DNA of 64,000 nucleotides from Acidithiobacillus sp. YTS05 (GCF_024396695.1 NZ_CP094359.1:310001-374000), one strand, 5' to 3'; positions 1-8,619 are shown, numbered from the stretch's first letter. Translations and numbers: made by a program. The notes: generated from the letters alone by a model not told the origin.

Positions 1-147
1 CTGGAACTGATCAGCAATCCATCTGATTTGAATCGGCTCGCCCAGGCGGCGCTGGAGGTTCGCAATTCCCACGCACCCGAGCGTATCGCGCAATTGTTCC
101 TGGAAGACTTTCGTACTTTGATCGACAAACCGGTTTCCGTTTCGTGA
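1..147 (+). CDS. C-terminal end of a probable glycosyltransferase (partial)
   Basis: An open frame enters from the left edge and ends at TGA 145-147, leaving 48 residues. The tail contains an Asn-Pro-Ser-Asp-Leu stretch followed by an amphipathic helix with Ala/Leu and charged residues, as in the final helices of GT4 glycosyltransferases. It lies 58 bp upstream of, and on the same strand as, a complete GT4 gene, so it is probably the preceding gene of the same exopolysaccharide operon. The family is inferred from context plus a short tail and could be wrong; the N-terminal part is outside the window. Confidence 0.45.
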   Translation: MELISNPSDLNRLAQAALEVRNSHAPERIAQLFLEDFRTLIDKPVSVS

Positions 148-205
148 GAGTTGCGGTTGGCCTTGCGACAGGGCAGTACCAGAGCAGCATGAAAGTGAGG
201 GCTCA

Positions 206-1399
206 ATGCGCATCTTGCATGTAATCTCCATGATGGCATCAGTGTCAGGTGGAACGACCCAAGTGGTGCAGTCCCTGGCGTCGTCTCAAGTCAAAGCTGG
301 GCAACAGGTTGCGGTATGTACTACCGCAATCGGCAATCGCGATGGAGAGCTGCTCGACGTGGATGCGCTCCGTGCCGCGAGCCCCGGCGTGCGCTACGAG
401 GCGTTTCCCTGGGAACTGCGTGCCCCGATGGTTTCCCTGGCTATGCGGCGCTGGCTCCGCGAGCACCTGAATGACTTCGACTTGTTGCATGTGCACGGCC
501 TGTATCGCTTTCCGCCGAGCTATGCTGCCTGGCTCGCGCACCGGCGCAAATTTCCGTACATCGCCATGCCGCACGGTAATCTCGATCCCTTTCTGTATCG
601 GCAAAGTCGCCAGAGTGTTTTGCTCAAACGCCTTTGGGAGCGCTGGTTCGATGTGCCCAATCTCAACGGTGCATCGGCCATTCACTACACAACCGAAGAG
701 GAGCGGGATCGGGCGGGATTTTTGAAGCTGCGCGCGCCATCGTTCGTAGTTCCCAATGGTCTGGACTGGCCGCGTTTTGCGCAACTCCCCGCGCGCGGGG
801 AGTTCCGTGCCCGGCTCGGCATCGGAGATGCGCCCCTGGTGCTGTTTCTTAGTCGTATCAATTTCAAAAAGGGCCTCGATTTGTTGGTGCCAGCCTTCTC
901 CCAGGTGCGCGCACGGTTTCCGGATGCTGTGCTGGCGATGGTGGGGCCGGACAACGAAGGTTATGGCTCCCAAGTGCGGAGCTGGGTGGCAGAACATGCG
1001 CTGCAGGATTCCGCACAGTTTGTTGACCACCTGGATGGCGAGGCGGTTCTGCAGGCGTATGTGGACGCCGATGTGTTCGCTTTGCCATCCTACACCGAGA
1101 ACTTTGGCATGGTGGTGGCCGAATCGCTGGCTTGTGGTACGCCGGTGGTGATCTCGGACCAAGTGAATATCCATCGGGAGGTGAGCAAAGCGGGTGCGGG
1201 GCTGGTGACGCGTTGCGACGTTGCGGAAGTGGCCGACGCCCTTTGTACCCTGTTGCCCGATGCCCCCCGGCGCCAGGCCATGGGCCGCGCAGGGCGTGAT
1301 CTGGTGCAGCGCAAGTGGACCTGGGACGTGGTGGCACAGGACCTTTCGGCGGAGTATGAGCAGATAATCGCTCGCCATTCGCGGCGGAGGGCATCGTGA
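206..1399 (+). CDS. GT4-family glycosyltransferase (group 1), exopolysaccharide assembly
   Basis: This 397-residue cytoplasmic enzyme is a two-domain GT-B glycosyltransferase expected to transfer a sugar from a nucleotide donor to a lipid-linked oligosaccharide. The N-terminal domain begins MRILHVIS and has the Gly-Gly-Thr acceptor loop near residue 15. The C-terminal donor domain shows LFLSRINFKKG near 215-225 and an E-x7-E motif (ENFGMVVAE) near residue 300, typical of GT4. The ATG at 206 follows a GAGGG ribosome-binding site, and the next gene overlaps its stop. Neighbours are a WcaF-like acetyltransferase and a WcaI-like transferase, so it belongs to a colanic-acid-like or capsular EPS operon. 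The exact sugar cannot be read from sequence. Confidence 0.88.
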   Translation: MRILHVISMMASVSGGTTQVVQSLASSQVKAGQQVAVCTTAIGNRDGELLDVDALRAASPGVRYEAFPWELRAPMVSLAMRRWLREHLNDFDLLHVHGLYRFPPSYAAWLAHRRKFPYIAMPHGNLDPFLYRQSRQSVLLKRLWERWFDVPNLNGASAIHYTTEEERDRAGFLKLRAPSFVVPNGLDWPRFAQLPARGEFRARLGIGDAPLVLFLSRINFKKGLDLLVPAFSQVRARFPDAVLAMVGPDNEGYGSQVRSWVAEHALQDSAQFVDHLDGEAVLQAYVDADVFALPSYTENFGMVVAESLACGTPVVISDQVNIHREVSKAGAGLVTRCDVAEVADALCTLLPDAPRRQAMGRAGRDLVQRKWTWDVVAQDLSAEYEQIIARHSRRRAS

Positions 1400-1983
1400 A
1401 ACCTGGTGAGTGGCAGCGACTGGATCGTTTTACGATGCCGCCTGGCTTTCGCGGCAAGCCCGGCTGGTATGTTCAGCTCTGGTGGCTGGTGCAGTCCAGT
1501 CTGTTTGCCGGGTCGCCACAGGTTTTGTATGGCTGGCGCCGGTTTCTGCTGCGACTCTTTGGTGCGAAAGTTGGCAAAGGTGTGATCATCCGACCCTCGG
1601 CGCGCATCACTTACCCCTGGAAACTTTCCATAGGCGATTTTTCCTGGGTCGGTGACGATGTGGTGTTGTATACCCTGGGGGAAATCGAGATCGGGGCGAA
1701 TGCGGTGATTTCGCAGCGTTCTTATCTCTGTACGGGCAGCCATGACTATACCCGGCCAACGTTTGACATCTATGCCAAGCCGATTGCGATAGGTGCTGAG
1801 GCCTGGTTGGCGACCGATGTTTTCGTGGCGCCTGGGGTTCGCATCGGGCGGGGCGCAGTAGTCGGCGCCCGCAGTTCGGTATTCGAAGACATCCCCGATT
1901 GCATGATGGCACTGGGTACCCCGGCGAAGGCGGTAAAGAGGCGGATGCTCAGCAATGACGACGGCGATACGTCTGGGAGGTAG
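1396..1983 (+). CDS. wcaF: WcaF-like colanic acid biosynthesis acetyltransferase
   Basis: A 195-residue left-handed beta-helix acyltransferase, expected to O-acetylate a sugar of the growing repeat unit using acetyl-CoA. Hexapeptide-type turns run from about residue 60 (KVGKGVIIRPSARITYPW) through IEIGANAVISQRSYLCTG to VRIGRGAVVGARSSV. The Ser-His-Asp-Tyr stretch near 117 supplies the catalytic His seen in the WcaF/Maa-type branch. The start is GTG at 1396, overlapping the preceding stop by four bases, which indicates translational coupling. The next gene is a WcaI-like transferase 2 bp downstream; in colanic-acid loci wcaF and wcaI are also cluster partners. The symbol is by family resemblance. 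Confidence 0.82.
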   Translation: MKPGEWQRLDRFTMPPGFRGKPGWYVQLWWLVQSSLFAGSPQVLYGWRRFLLRLFGAKVGKGVIIRPSARITYPWKLSIGDFSWVGDDVVLYTLGEIEIGANAVISQRSYLCTGSHDYTRPTFDIYAKPIAIGAEAWLATDVFVAPGVRIGRGAVVGARSSVFEDIPDCMMALGTPAKAVKRRMLSNDDGDTSGR

Positions 1984-1985
1984 CC

Positions 1986-3236
1986 GTGAAGATCCTCATT
2001 TACGGACTGAACTACGCACCCGAGCCCACCGGGATTGGCAAGTACACCGGGGAGATGGCGGAGTGGCTGGCGGCGCACGGACATGCGGTGGAGGTAATCT
2101 GCGGACTGCCGCATTACCCGCAGTGGCAGGTGGCGGAGGGGTATGCAGGTTTCCGCTACCGAACTGAAGCGATGGCTGGCGTACAGGTACATCGGGTGCG
2201 GCATTTCGTGCCAGCGGCGAATCGGCTGGGGGCGCGAACGCGCATCCAGTTGGAAACGACCTTCACCCTGAATGCGATGCGCTTCTGGCTACCGCGTTTT
2301 TTTCTTCGGCAAAAGCCCGATGTGCTGATCGCGGTGATGCCGCCCATGCAAATCGGGGTGTGGCCCCTTCTCTATGGCTGGGTCAGAAGGGTACCGTGGG
2401 TGCTGCACGTTCAAGACTTACAGCTCGATGCCGCCTTGCGTCTGGGAATGTTGCCTGGCGGCGGGTTTGGGAAGGTATTGTATCGTGTAGAAGCGTTTCT
2501 GCTCCGCGGGGCCACTCGGGTGTCCACCATTACCGAGGCCATGCGTCAGCGGGTGATGGAAAAGGGCGTGCCGCCAGAGCGCGCTTGGCTGTTTCCAAAC
2601 TGGGCGAATATCGAGGCGTTGCAGCCGGGCCCACGGGACAACGACTTTCGTCGAGAACTCGGCGCGGGACCGGAAAGCGTGCTGGTCCTCTATGCAGGAA
2701 ATATGGGAGAAAAGCAGGGGCTGGAAGTGGTGCTGGAGGCGGCGCGCTTGTGCGCCGACGAACCACGATTACAATTTCTGATGGTCGGCGCTGGCGGAGC
2801 CCAGTCTCGGCTGGAACGGCAGGCGGCCGCCATGGGATTGCAGAATCTGCGCTTTTTGCCGGTGCAGCCGGTGCAACGACTTCCCGAGATGCTCGCCGCC
2901 GGAGATATCCATCTGGTGGTACAACGGCGGGATGCGGCGGATTTGGTGATGCCGTCCAAACTGACCAATATCCTGGCCGCCGGGAGGCCTTGCGTGGCGA
3001 CCGTAGATCCGGGTACCGCTCTGTATGACGTGGTCACCGGTGCTCACACAGGCTTGGCCACGACCCCCGAAGACCCCGCGGCGCTCGCCGGTGCCATCCG
3101 AACCCTGGCCTCGGATCCAGAGCTACGGAAGATCTGCGGGGATAATGCGCGGGCCTATGCCGAACAGTCGTTGGATCAACATCGTATTTTGACGAGATTT
3201 ACGAGCCAACTGCATTTGTTGTGCGGAGGTGCTTGA
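1986..3236 (+). CDS. wcaI: WcaI-like GT4 glycosyltransferase
   Basis: A 416-residue GT-B fold enzyme beginning MKILIYGLNYAPEPTGIGKY, which is the characteristic opening of the WcaI/colanic-acid glycosyltransferase group. The C-terminal donor half has VLYAGNMGEKQGLE near residue 240 and a P-S-K-L-x-N-I-L-A-A-G-R-P motif near 325. It probably adds one sugar to the lipid-linked EPS unit at the inner membrane face. The start is GTG at 1986, two bases after the acetyltransferase stop, so the three genes read as one operon. A 440-bp AT-rich gap follows, so it is likely the last gene of the unit. The substrate is unknown. Confidence 0.87.
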   Translation: MKILIYGLNYAPEPTGIGKYTGEMAEWLAAHGHAVEVICGLPHYPQWQVAEGYAGFRYRTEAMAGVQVHRVRHFVPAANRLGARTRIQLETTFTLNAMRFWLPRFFLRQKPDVLIAVMPPMQIGVWPLLYGWVRRVPWVLHVQDLQLDAALRLGMLPGGGFGKVLYRVEAFLLRGATRVSTITEAMRQRVMEKGVPPERAWLFPNWANIEALQPGPRDNDFRRELGAGPESVLVLYAGNMGEKQGLEVVLEAARLCADEPRLQFLMVGAGGAQSRLERQAAAMGLQNLRFLPVQPVQRLPEMLAAGDIHLVVQRRDAADLVMPSKLTNILAAGRPCVATVDPGTALYDVVTGAHTGLATTPEDPAALAGAIRTLASDPELRKICGDNARAYAEQSLDQHRILTRFTSQLHLLCGGA

Positions 3237-3625
3237 ATCCGCAGCCTGAACACCAAGTTTTCCCGGATCGGCTGAGACCAGCAGAGAACTTGGCTCTGCC
3301 ACCGCTGAGGGGACGATTGGCTGCCGCACCAAAACCGCCCATCATGAAGACTCCGCGTATCCAATAAATATATTTTCATTCAAAGGGTTATTGCAAGGTG
3401 TCGGATCCCTTTTTAGAGGAAATCAAGAACTTATATCAATTTGTTTCAATTCTTGTACAAATACAATGTCCGTTTCTAATACGATTATTTATCAGTAAGT
3501 TGAGATGCTTCTTGCGTCTTCTGATGGAGTAGGGCGTCGGCGGAGTACCATCGTTGTAACAATGGCTGCCCTCAGAAAGACCTGAGTAAGACATTTTCTG
3601 TTTATTTTTCAATAAGTAAATCCAT
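3237..3625. other. Intergenic stretch upstream of a sigma-54 promoter
   Basis: No gene is supported here. The first 100 bases can form a long-loop stem (CCAAGTT near 3252 with AACTTGG near 3288), a possible weak terminator for the EPS operon. The rest is clearly more AT-rich than its surroundings. A GTAACA box at 3556-3561, inside the small palindrome TTGTAACAA, lies 65 bp upstream of the sigma-54 promoter. The same hexamer occurs upstream of the two other good sigma-54 promoters in the window and may be the activator site. Confidence 0.5.
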
Positions 3626-3641
3626 TGGCATGGCTGTTGCT
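3626..3641 (+). promoter_or_regulatory. Sigma-54 (-24/-12) promoter for the orphan FapA-like gene
   Basis: The 16-mer TGGCATGGCTGTTGCT has GG at 3627-3628 and GC at 3639-3640, ten bases apart, matching the RpoN consensus TGGCAC-N5-TTGC. Transcription would begin near 3652, which rules out the longer open frame starting at 3630 and supports the ATG at 3678. Confidence 0.8.
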
Positions 3642-3677
3642 TTATCCTGCCTGACACAGTTCACTGGAGTCGGTGCG

Positions 3678-3989
3678 ATGAAGCAAGCCAGAGGTTCCTT
3701 CAGAAAACAAATCCCGAACATTTTTTGTTTGGCGATGTTCATGATTTCCGTCTCTTTCAGCGCATCGGCCTTGGCTGCAGTGGCGCCACCGATTCCCGGG
3801 GTCCGCGTTCAGACCGAAGTGCTGGCGCGAGTGGTGGGAAAAGGTGAGCAGCTGAACTTGCCATCCCTTCAAAATCAGCACCCAGGCGTGGTGTTGTGGG
3901 ATGAGTTACCGCCGAAGACCGACCAGAATGAAAACCTGCAAATGAACGGTGTGAATTTGCAGGGTAACCGGATGATGAGTACTCGCTAA
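3678..3989 (+). CDS. Small secreted FapA-like protein (orphan paralogue)
   Basis: A 103-residue exported protein. A basic N-terminus (MKQARGSFRKQ) and a hydrophobic core ending in SASALA give a clear signal peptide. The last 67 residues align without gaps to the protein encoded at 21277-21582, with about 34 identities by eye, including QTE-x-LA, GKG, GVVLWDELP and a C-terminal Ser-x-Arg. That relative is the first gene of the Fap-like amyloid operon, where fapA sits in known systems. The ATG at 3678 is preferred because a GGAG site precedes it by 8 bases and a sigma-54 promoter lies at 3626-3641. Function is unknown; a role in amyloid or matrix export is inferred only from paralogy and shared promoter type. 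Confidence 0.78.
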   Translation: MKQARGSFRKQIPNIFCLAMFMISVSFSASALAAVAPPIPGVRVQTEVLARVVGKGEQLNLPSLQNQHPGVVLWDELPPKTDQNENLQMNGVNLQGNRMMSTR

Positions 3990-4002
3990 GGGAGATAGAG
4001 AC

Positions 4003-4191
4003 ATGTTACATACGCCGCATACTCGCCCTCACGGTGGCAGTTGGGCTCGCCACGTTGGGAGGCTCAGCCGTAACCTTCCGTCTCCCCAGTTGGGTCTGGA
4101 TCTGGGTTTCCAAAAATGCGCGATGAACTGCGTTCGTTCCGCGTGGGTGTCGCAAAGCGTGAGGCAGGCCGTTCGGCCTGAAAAGTCATGA
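4003..4191 (+). other. Possible degraded small secreted-protein gene
   Basis: An ATG at 4003 follows a GGGAG site at good distance and opens a 62-codon frame, but its product is low-complexity and unlike a folded protein. In the frame one base downstream, bases from about 4007 to 4123 encode a basic stretch, then LALTVAVGLATLGGSAVTF, a convincing signal-peptide core, but that frame has no start codon. The simplest reading is a small exported-protein gene, cotranscribed with the FapA paralogue, that carries an indel just after its start. The next gene overlaps the end of the 62-codon frame by four bases. Neither frame can be called a functional gene with confidence. Confidence 0.25.
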
Positions 4192-5198
4192 GCCGCGCAC
4201 TAAAAGCCAGTGAGCCAATTTTGGTGGCTGGTGCCCGCGGACTGGTAGGTTCGGCGATAGTGCGGCGCCTACGGGCGGATGGATTTCAGAATCTGCTCGT
4301 CCCGGAACGCAGTGAGCTGGATTTGGCGGATAAAGCCGCAGTGGACAGCTATTTCAAGGCGCATCGGCCGAGCTACGTCTTTCTGGCGGCGGCGAAGGTG
4401 GGCGGTATTTTTGCCAATGACACCTTCCCGGCAGAATTTATTCACGGTAATTTGGTAATTCAAAACAACGTGATCGAAGTTTCTCAGCAGCACGAGGTAC
4501 GGAAGCTGGCGTTTTTGGGATCTTCTTGCATTTATCCTAGATTGGCCCCCCAGCCCATCAAGGAAGAGTATCTGCTCAGTGGGCCGCTGGAGCCCACTAA
4601 TGAATGGTACGCGGTGGCCAAGATTGCTGGGATCAAGATGTGCCAAGCATATCGCCGGCAGTATGGTTTCAATGCCATCAGCTTGATGCCGACCAATCTC
4701 TACGGACCCAATGATAATTTCGACCTGAAAAATTCCCACGTGTTGCCAGCTATGATCCGAAAATTTCATGAAGCCAAGGTCTCGGGAGCGAATCACGTGG
4801 TGGTCTGGGGTACGGGAACGCCGCGGCGGGAGTTTTTGCATGTCGATGACCTAGCAGACGCGGCGGTATTTCTCTTGCAGCACTATGATGACGAGGATAT
4901 CATCAATGTCGGTGTTGGCGAGGATATTAGCATTGGCGACCTCGCCAGGCTGGTGGCCGACGTGGTTGGCTTCGATGGCGAGATAGTCTTCGATACCAGT
5001 AAGCCTGATGGCACCCCACGCAAATTGCTAGATGTGACCCGCCTCCATTCCGTCGGTTGGCGAGCCAGGATTTCCCTGCGTGAGGGCGTAGTTGAGACCT
5101 ATCGATGGTATGTTAGCCAACTTGAATCGCAGGGAGTGTCCCGGGGGGTATGGAGTGCAGGTATCCACAAGACAGTGCATCACGCTAGCCAAATCTGA
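4188..5198 (+). CDS. fcl: GDP-L-fucose synthase
   Basis: A 336-residue extended SDR enzyme that converts GDP-4-keto-6-deoxymannose to GDP-L-fucose by epimerisation and NADPH reduction. The Rossmann motif GARGLVGSAIV is near residue 15, the catalytic Ser-Ser-Cys near 107 and the Y-x3-K motif (YAVAK) near 136. FLGSSCIYPRLAPQPI and the block around TNLYGPNDNFD are typical of the family. Length is slightly above the usual 310-325 because of a C-terminal extension. The start ATG at 4188 gives MSRALKASEPILVAGARG. The substrate-producing dehydratase gmd lies 190 bp downstream on the same strand; note the order fcl-gmd, with a strong hairpin between them. Confidence 0.93.
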   Translation: MSRALKASEPILVAGARGLVGSAIVRRLRADGFQNLLVPERSELDLADKAAVDSYFKAHRPSYVFLAAAKVGGIFANDTFPAEFIHGNLVIQNNVIEVSQQHEVRKLAFLGSSCIYPRLAPQPIKEEYLLSGPLEPTNEWYAVAKIAGIKMCQAYRRQYGFNAISLMPTNLYGPNDNFDLKNSHVLPAMIRKFHEAKVSGANHVVVWGTGTPRREFLHVDDLADAAVFLLQHYDDEDIINVGVGEDISIGDLARLVADVVGFDGEIVFDTSKPDGTPRKLLDVTRLHSVGWRARISLREGVVETYRWYVSQLESQGVSRGVWSAGIHKTVHHASQI

Positions 5199-5240
5199 GT
5201 TCGGTGGGGCCTGTCGTCTACCTGTTAGCAAGATGGATAA

Positions 5241-5275
5241 GGCGGACTGCCTCAAGAACAGTGAGGCAAGCCGCC
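5241..5275 (+). terminator. Strong hairpin between fcl and gmd
   Basis: GGCGGACTGCCTCA pairs with TGAGGCAAGCCGCC across a 7-base loop, with one mismatch, giving a stem of about 13 pairs. It is followed by CTTTC rather than a full T-run, so it could be a partial terminator or attenuator reducing read-through into gmd. Confidence 0.5.
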
Positions 5276-5384
5276 CTTTCGCCGCCCTCGGTGTTGGGCG
5301 ACCAGGCGAGGTTTGAGCAATGTTTTCGACTGAAAAGGAATGGTTACAGGGACTCATTGCGTGTCGGTCAGGGTGCTGTCGATC

Positions 5385-6449
5385 GTGAGTTCTTCCTCTT
5401 TACCTGGCAGAAACGATAAAATTGCACTGATCACCGGCATCACCGGTCAAGATGGTGCCTATCTCGCGCATCTCCTGCTCGAAAAGGGCTACACGGTACA
5501 CGCAACCTATCGCCGTACGAGTTCGGTCAATTTCTGGCGTCTCGCGGACCTGGGATTGGAAGAACATCCCAATCTGCATCTGGTGGAATTCGACCTGACT
5601 GATATGGGTTCGGCCATCCGCTTGCTCGAAAATAGCCAGGCCACAGAGGTCTATAACCTTGCCGCACAGAGTTTTGTCGGGGTGAGCTTTGACCAGCCAC
5701 AAACAACGGGGCAGATTACTGCCATCGGCGCTCTGAATTTACTTGAAGCTGTTCGGGTCGTGAATCCCAGGACTCGCTTCTACCAGGCGAGCACCTCAGA
5801 GATGTTTGGCAAGGTCCATGCCATCCCCCAGGATGAAGAAACTTTTTTCCATCCGCGCAGCCCCTACGGGATGGCCAAGTTGTATGCACACTGGATGACC
5901 GTCAACTACCGCGAGAGCTACGGCATTTTTGGTGCCAGCGGCATTCTGTTCAATCATGAAAGCCCGTTGCGGGGTCTGGAGTTTGTCACCCGCAAAATCA
6001 CTGATGGCATCGCCAAAATCAAGCTCGGCAAGCTGGAGATGCTGGAGCTGGGCAATCTGAATGCCAAACGCGACTGGGGCTACGCCAAGGAGTATGTGGA
6101 GGGCATGTGGCGCATGCTACAGGCCGATGAGCCCGATACCTTCGTGCTCGCCACCAACCGCACCGAAACCGTACGCGATTTCGTGACCATGGCCGCGAAG
6201 GCGGCGGATATGGAGATCGAGTGGCGCGGCAAGGGTGAGGAAGAAATTGGCATTGATGCGGCTTCGGGAAAGACCATCGTGCGCGTCAACCCCAAGTTCT
6301 ATCGCCCCGCCGAAGTAGATTTGCTGATCGGCAACCCGGCCAAGGCCAAGGTCAAACTGGGCTGGGAGGCGAAGACCACGCTGGAAGAGCTTTGTGCGAT
6401 GATGGTGCACACGGATTTGCAGCGCAATCTGAATGGAGTATCTTTTTGA
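5385..6449 (+). CDS. gmd: GDP-mannose 4,6-dehydratase
   Basis: An extended SDR enzyme of about 354 residues that turns GDP-mannose into GDP-4-keto-6-deoxy-mannose, the branch-point for GDP-fucose and GDP-rhamnose. [15 protein letters not shown] is the NADP-binding motif near the N-terminus; STSEMFGK carries the catalytic Thr/Ser-Glu, YGMAK the catalytic Tyr-Lys, and FNHESPLRG is diagnostic of Gmd. The frame is open from an ATG at 5340, but homology begins after residue 25 of that frame; GTG 5385 gives a normal N-terminus and is my choice, with moderate certainty. It is flanked by fcl and by rmd, so both possible products can be made. Confidence 0.92.
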   Translation: MSSSSLPGRNDKIALITGITGQDGAYLAHLLLEKGYTVHATYRRTSSVNFWRLADLGLEEHPNLHLVEFDLTDMGSAIRLLENSQATEVYNLAAQSFVGVSFDQPQTTGQITAIGALNLLEAVRVVNPRTRFYQASTSEMFGKVHAIPQDEETFFHPRSPYGMAKLYAHWMTVNYRESYGIFGASGILFNHESPLRGLEFVTRKITDGIAKIKLGKLEMLELGNLNAKRDWGYAKEYVEGMWRMLQADEPDTFVLATNRTETVRDFVTMAAKAADMEIEWRGKGEEEIGIDAASGKTIVRVNPKFYRPAEVDLLIGNPAKAKVKLGWEAKTTLEELCAMMVHTDLQRNLNGVSF

Positions 6450-6478
6450 TCCTTAACACAAGGGATCAAGATGACTCC

Positions 6479-7363
6479 ATGATACTTGTCACCGGCCTGA
6501 GCGGCTTTACCGGACGCCATCTGGCTGAGAGATTGCGCGCGCGGGGCGCGCGCGTTGTCGGGCTGTCGAATAGCGGGCAGGGAGAGGGTGAGATTGCCTG
6601 TGATCTCACCGATGCCGTCGCAGTCCGAAACGTCATCGCCGAACTGCGGCCCACGCATGTCGCGCATCTGGTGGCGATCTCCTTTGTTGGGCATGGCAAT
6701 CCGCGTGCATTTTACGACGTCAACCTGTTCGGTACCTTGAACCTGCTCGAAGCCCTGGCGGCCTTACCCAAGCCACCACGCAAGATCCTGATTACCAGCT
6801 CGGCCAACATTTATGGTTCGCCGTCTGTCGAGGTCATCGATGAGTCGGTCTGCCCCGCACCGGTCAACCACTACGCCTGCAGCAAGCTTGCCATGGAGCA
6901 CATGGTGCATACCTGGTTCGACCGCTTGCCCATCGTAATGGTGCGACCGTTCAATTACACCGGTGTGGGACAAGACGAAAAGTTTCTCATTCCGAAAATC
7001 GTCAGTCATTTTCGCCGACGTGCTCCCTTCATCGAGCTGGGCAATCTGGACGTGAGTCGGGATTTTTCGGATGTGCGTGACGTAGCGGGCATCTACGCCG
7101 CATTGCTCCTGGATGTGGTAGGTGGCGAAGGAGAGACCTATAATGTCTGCTCCGGGCGAGCCTATTCTTTGCGCGAAATCCTGCAAATAGTCAGCAATAT
7201 CAGCGAATTCTCTATGGAACTACGGGTCAACCCCGACCTGATGCGCGCCAATGAAATTACCCTCCTGCGGGGATCGAATGACTTGCTGCGCGATCGCACC
7301 GGACTCGCACCGCAAATTCCGCTACGCGAAACCCTGCGCTGGATGCTACGCGCCGAAGCGTAG
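6479..7363 (+). CDS. rmd: GDP-6-deoxy-D-mannose reductase (GDP-D-rhamnose forming)
   Basis: A 294-residue SDR enzyme starting MILVTGLSGFTGRHLAERL, predicted to reduce GDP-4-keto-6-deoxymannose to GDP-D-rhamnose. TSSANIYGSP holds the catalytic Ser/Thr region and YACSKLAME the Tyr-x3-Lys. The VRPFNYTGVGQ segment and a late sugar-binding block (NLDVSRDFSDVRDV) match the Rmd/Tld group. The open frame extends upstream to 6392, overlapping gmd in another frame; ATG 6479 is preferred because the glycine-rich loop then sits at the N-terminus. It is the last gene of the nucleotide-sugar set. Another 4-reductase or 4-epimerase activity on the same ketosugar is possible. Confidence 0.85.
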   Translation: MILVTGLSGFTGRHLAERLRARGARVVGLSNSGQGEGEIACDLTDAVAVRNVIAELRPTHVAHLVAISFVGHGNPRAFYDVNLFGTLNLLEALAALPKPPRKILITSSANIYGSPSVEVIDESVCPAPVNHYACSKLAMEHMVHTWFDRLPIVMVRPFNYTGVGQDEKFLIPKIVSHFRRRAPFIELGNLDVSRDFSDVRDVAGIYAALLLDVVGGEGETYNVCSGRAYSLREILQIVSNISEFSMELRVNPDLMRANEITLLRGSNDLLRDRTGLAPQIPLRETLRWMLRAEA

Positions 7364-7380
7364 GAATATCAGATGGGGAT

Positions 7381-7456
7381 TGGCGCCCCAGAACCGAATC
7401 GAACGGTCGACCTACCGCTTAGGAGGCGGTTGCTCTATCCACTGAGCTACTGGGGC
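7381..7456 (-). tRNA. tRNA-Arg(CCU)
   Basis: The reverse strand folds as a full cloverleaf: acceptor stem GCCCCAG/CTGGGGC, D-arm with GCTCAGTGGATAGAGC, anticodon stem ACCGC/GCGGT around loop CTCCTAA (anticodon CCT) and T-loop TTCGATT. CCA is encoded at 7381-7383. It lies just after rmd on the opposite strand. Confidence 0.95.
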
Positions 7457-7492
7457 GTGTCGCCAATGGTAGCAGCTTGGGGCGCTCTGCGC

Positions 7493-8500
7493 CTAGCTCA
7501 ACACCGCAAAATACGCCAAATAGAGGACCCCATTGAAGAGGAAATGTAGGGGCCGTAGGCGCACGCCACGCCAGACAAGCAAAAAAGTGTAACACGCTGC
7601 ACACAAAGTCAGCACGGCCCCGAGCAGTACCGGTGGGGTAGGTGACCAGGGGGTCAGAGAGACGCCAATGGCGGGCAACAACGACCCCTGAAAGACCAGT
7701 GCACCGGTGATGTTACCAAAAGCGAGGGTGTCCTTCTTGCGTCGTATCCACAGAATGCTGTTGATTTTTTCCGGCAGTTCGGTGGCTACGGGCACGATCA
7801 GCAAGGAGAGGATGAGCGCAGAAACCCCCAGCCAGATGGAGAGATGCTCCACTCCATGCACAAAAAGCTCGGCCCCAAAGATGATGCCGGCCAATCCCAG
7901 CGCCAGTTGCAGGAAGATGACCGGCAAGGCATTGGGAAGCCCTAGCCGAGAAAGATAGAGTGGTGCTCCTGCCTCGGTGGCGTGACCATCGGCGACCAGG
8001 GCTGCCGAGGCACGAATCGTCAGCAAAATATAAAAGAAATAGAACAAGACGAGGATGGTGGCGATGGCACTACGCACGATGGCGACGTGGTGGGGAATGA
8101 ACAGCGCAATCGTCGCCAGGGCGAAAGCGGCCAGAAACCAAGATAGATCGCGACGCAGACCGCTGCGCTCGGGCAGGAGCTCGCCGCGCCAGCCGCGCTG
8201 TCCGGCAGCGAAAAGCGCCATTAGAAACAGGGTGAGGGTGGACAACATCATCGGTGCGCCAAGAATGGCACCGACGCCAACCTCCTCGCCAAGTTTCGGT
8301 GTGGCCAGACTGCTCGACGCAAAGACCGCCACCAGTGGTACCATGGTCTCCGGCAGCGCAGTACCAATGGCGGCAAAGATGGAGCCGGTGACTCCCTCCG
8401 AAAGTCCGAGTCGGTCGCCCAGATGCTCCAGGGAGTTGGTGAACAGCTCGGCGGCGAGGAGAATGAGAACGAGGGCGAGAAGAAGCTGGGCGATATCCAT
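7493..8500 (-). CDS. CaCA-family sodium/calcium exchanger-like membrane protein
   Basis: A 335-residue integral inner-membrane protein with about ten hydrophobic segments. Two alpha-repeat motifs are visible: GTALPETMVPLVAVF near residue 47-61 and VPVATELPEKINSI near 235-250, each holding the Pro-Glu pair that binds cation in the exchanger pore. It most resembles the YrbG-like branch, which exchanges Ca2+ or other cations against Na+ or H+. The ATG at 8500 gives MDIAQLLLALVLI directly into the first membrane segment. It is transcribed away from the unknown gene at 8620, with a perfect GCGCAAA/TTTGCGC stem at 8569-8587 in the divergent gap. Ion specificity is unknown. Confidence 0.85.
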   Translation of the reverse strand: MDIAQLLLALVLILLAAELFTNSLEHLGDRLGLSEGVTGSIFAAIGTALPETMVPLVAVFASSSLATPKLGEEVGVGAILGAPMMLSTLTLFLMALFAAGQRGWRGELLPERSGLRRDLSWFLAAFALATIALFIPHHVAIVRSAIATILVLFYFFYILLTIRASAALVADGHATEAGAPLYLSRLGLPNALPVIFLQLALGLAGIIFGAELFVHGVEHLSIWLGVSALILSLLIVPVATELPEKINSILWIRRKKDTLAFGNITGALVFQGSLLPAIGVSLTPWSPTPPVLLGAVLTLCAACYTFLLVWRGVRLRPLHFLFNGVLYLAYFAVLS

Positions 8501-8619
8501 GGGTCAAGATCTCGGTGGAGGATAAAGTGGCAGAATAAGCGTTGCGTTTTGCGGCGCCCAGTCCTTGCGCGCAAAGATTTTTTGCGCCAAGGTAAATCCC
8601 TCCAGACTGGAGAGGTGTT

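Noticed and set aside
3630..3677. Upstream start of the orphan FapA-like gene at 3630
   Set aside because: It would lie inside the sigma-54 promoter and before the predicted transcript start; ATG 3678 has a good ribosome site.
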